Assembly: GCA_002304855.1 (NCBI GenBank)
Contig: DBPJ01000013.1
Span: 254-16,257 of the forward strand
DNA from: Caryophanales bacterium UBA1423
Lineage (GTDB): Bacteria; Bacillota_I; Bacilli_A; RF39; UBA660
DNA: 16,004 bases
Direction: 5' to 3'
The position numbers were made by a program, and so were the translations under genes. Under the pieces are notes generated by a model. It did no database searches. It was not told where the DNA came from and saw only the letters and a program-made list of their open reading frames with translations. This document shows positions 15,006-16,004 of this stretch, piece by piece. Position 1 is the first letter of the stretch, and the number at the start of each line of letters is the position of its first letter.

Positions 15006-15347
15006 TTATTTGGTTGAATAGTCACCGCATACAAGATGAACTGTATATACTATTTGTCCATCTTGTAATTTAGTATGAACAAAGCTGTTTTCAATATCAC
15101 AATCTTTATTTGTTTTTGGATCTTTCAGTTTATTAGTAATGAAATCGCCATTATATAAGTTGGATAAACCGATAGAATATACTTCGCCTTCTGTCTTTGG
15201 CATTGAAGCAGCATTTGTTTCAGCAAATCTCTTAGCTGCTTCTAACATTGAGTCTTCTAATGCTTTATATTCTGGTCCATAATCTTTTTCTTTTCGGCAA
15301 CCAACTAAAATGATGACAAACAATAAAATAATCAATATTTTTTTCAT
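15006..15347 (-). CDS. Lipoprotein bearing a pilin-like head domain
   Basis: 113 residues. A short signal peptide ends in the lipobox LVGC (14-17), so Lgt should attach lipid to C17. The mature part (about 30-113) resembles the heads of the two prepilins in this window: MPKTEGE corresponds to LPNNIGD and LPETIGD, SIGLSNL to ITLDDL and ITVNEL, KDPKTNKDC to KDPKDKDDC, and a final YTVHLVC to YYARLVC. Its cysteines C83 and C107 line up with theirs (C97/C119 and C104/C129), probably forming a disulfide. There is no prepilin cleavage site or long hydrophobic stalk. The start is set by AAGGAG (15355-15360) with 7-nt spacing. It is divergent from the prepilin at 15502, and no terminator is seen before the IS right end. 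The function is unknown; a membrane-anchored pilus partner or decoy subunit is a guess. Confidence 0.8.
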   Translation of the reverse strand: MKKILIILLFVIILVGCRKEKDYGPEYKALEDSMLEAAKRFAETNAASMPKTEGEVYSIGLSNLYNGDFITNKLKDPKTNKDCDIENSFVHTKLQDGQIVYTVHLVCGDYSTK

Positions 15348-15373
15348 ACCAATGCTCCTTTATTCTTATAATC

Positions 15374-15402
15374 ATTATATCAATTGTTATTTTAAAAGTA
15401 AA
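15374..15402 (-). promoter_or_regulatory. Promoter for the lipoprotein gene
   Basis: On the minus strand: -35 TTTACT (15402-15397), 17-bp spacer, and a -10 TATAAT (15379-15374) extended by TGA. The predicted leader is about 20 nt to the ATG. It is the only promoter in the window with both a usable -35 and an extended -10. Confidence 0.65.
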
Positions 15403-15441
15403 GTAATTAAATTATTGGTATGTCAATGCATATTTATTTGT

Positions 15442-15460
15442 TAATATTACCAAAATATTA
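15442..15460. repeat. Inverted repeat in the divergent intergenic region
   Basis: TAATATT (15442-15448) and AATATTA (15454-15460) with a 5-nt spacer, nested between two copies of ATGCAT (15425-15430 and 15470-15475). It could be an operator shared by the divergent genes, but in such AT-rich sequence chance is a real alternative. Confidence 0.35.
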
Positions 15461-15465
15461 CTGAA

Positions 15466-15471
15466 TATGAT
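15466..15471 (+). promoter_or_regulatory. Possible -10 element for the second prepilin gene
   Basis: TATGAT at 15466-15471 would give a leader of about 24 nt to the ATG at 15502, in line with the other genes here. There is no good -35 at 17 bp; TTGTTA at 15438-15443 is 22 bp away. Confidence 0.3.
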
Positions 15472-15501
15472 GCATTTAGTCATTTGTGCTAAGGAAAGGT
15501 A

Positions 15502-16004
15502 ATGAACCCAATGAGAAAAAAAGAAAAATATCAATATGGTTTTACTTTATTGGAATTATTAGCTGTTATTGTAATATTAGGCATAGTATTAACTATTGTC
15601 GTGCCATCAATCTCTAGAGCTATATTAGTAGCGCGTATAAAATTTTATGAAAATCAAGAAAATATATTATTAGCAACTGGCAGGTATTACTTTACTAGTG
15701 GTGGTCGCAATGTTTTACCTGAAACTATTGGTGATAAAAAGACAATTACCGTTAATGAACTTATTCAAGCTAGATATCTAAAAGAATTATTAGATGATCG
15801 TCATCGACCATGTAATTATGAACAAAGTTATGTTGAAGTAACTCGCCTAGCAGCAACCAATTACCAGTATTATGCTAGATTAGTATGTAATGAATATGAC
15901 ACTGCACTATCATATACTGACTGGAGTGATTGGCAAACGGAATATCCTAAGGGTGCCAATATTGAAATTCAAGAAGGTGATTTTTATAATTATCAAGAAT
16001 TGAT
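15502..16004 (+). CDS. Type IV prepilin-like protein, N-terminal part (runs off the right edge)
   Basis: Open to the window end, 167 residues visible. YGFTLLELLAVIVILG is a prepilin signal: cleavage is expected after G13, with Glu at mature position +5 (E18), then a hydrophobic stalk to about residue 35. The head (about 48-133) matches the other two pilin-like proteins, with C104 and C129 as the conserved pair and LPETIGD / ITVNEL motifs. After it comes an extension containing WSDW (141-144) and TEYPKGANIEIQEG, resembling the WSxW-type surface modules often repeated in Firmicutes exoproteins, so a longer C-terminal region probably continues. The start at 15502 is supported by AAGGA (15491-15495) 6 nt upstream; an in-frame ATG at 15511 is the alternative. 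It is divergent from the lipoprotein gene, with 154 bp between. Confidence 0.82.
   Translation, partial: MNPMRKKEKYQYGFTLLELLAVIVILGIVLTIVVPSISRAILVARIKFYENQENILLATGRYYFTSGGRNVLPETIGDKKTITVNELIQARYLKELLDDRHRPCNYEQSYVEVTRLAATNYQYYARLVCNEYDTALSYTDWSDWQTEYPKGANIEIQEGDFYNYQEL

Noticed and set aside
14864..15073. Plus-strand open frame of 69 codons between whiA and the prepilin
   Set aside because: It runs antisense through the IS transposase start, across the right inverted repeat and into the lipoprotein's 3' end; it has no Shine-Dalgarno and resembles no family.

Overview
The window is AT-rich DNA (roughly 30% G+C by eye) from a low-GC Gram-positive bacterium. The backbone follows the conserved Firmicutes gene order prfB - ftsE - ftsX - cell-wall hydrolase - uvrB - uvrA - lgt - trxB - yvcK - whiA. 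TGA is a genuine stop (ftsX, uvrB, uvrA, lgt and yvcK all end in TGA) and TGG encodes Trp, so the code is standard and not the Mycoplasma/Spiroplasma code. Very high AT, compact spacing and absence of some usual Bacilli neighbours suggest an uncultured, genome-reduced Bacilli/Tenericutes-like lineage; that placement is inference.

Layout. Positions 2-409 are the 3' end of prfB (release factor 2). Positions 475-3267 form a tight operon ftsE-ftsX-M23 peptidase, the divisome ABC module plus the hydrolase it should activate, closed by a terminator. Positions 3324-6115 hold uvrB translationally coupled to a radical SAM/SPASM protein of unknown function. Positions 6200-7255 hold a monocistronic type IV prepilin-like protein fused to a LamG/lectin domain, with its own promoter and terminator, sitting between uvrB and uvrA. 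Positions 7327-12291 are uvrA-yvlD-lgt-trxB (DNA repair, a small membrane protein, lipoprotein diacylglyceryl transferase, thioredoxin reductase). Positions 12356-14237 are yvcK(glmR)-whiA. Positions 14239-14994 are a decayed, internally deleted IS3-family (IS150-like) element whose left tip supplies the hairpin terminator behind whiA. Positions 15006-15347 (minus) encode a small lipoprotein, and 15502 to the end a second prepilin-like protein, divergently transcribed.

The accessory theme is pilin-like proteins. The two prepilin-type proteins and the lipoprotein share a recognisable head of about 80 residues (a Leu/Met-Pro motif, an I-(T/G)-hydrophobic-x-x-L stretch, and a conserved cysteine pair 22-25 residues apart). 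It is displayed on three different architectures: prepilin stalk plus LamG, lipid anchor, and prepilin stalk plus a WSDW-containing tail. The lipoprotein carrying a pilin head in place of the pilin stalk is the most unusual observation. No pilus ATPase, platform protein or prepilin peptidase is in the window, so the machinery must be elsewhere.

Transcription signals are strikingly uniform. Intergenic gaps of about 55-85 bp pack a hairpin terminator, a -10 element of TATAAT type often extended by TG, and a Shine-Dalgarno, giving predicted leaders of only about 12-20 nt. No tRNA, rRNA, CRISPR array or riboswitch was seen.
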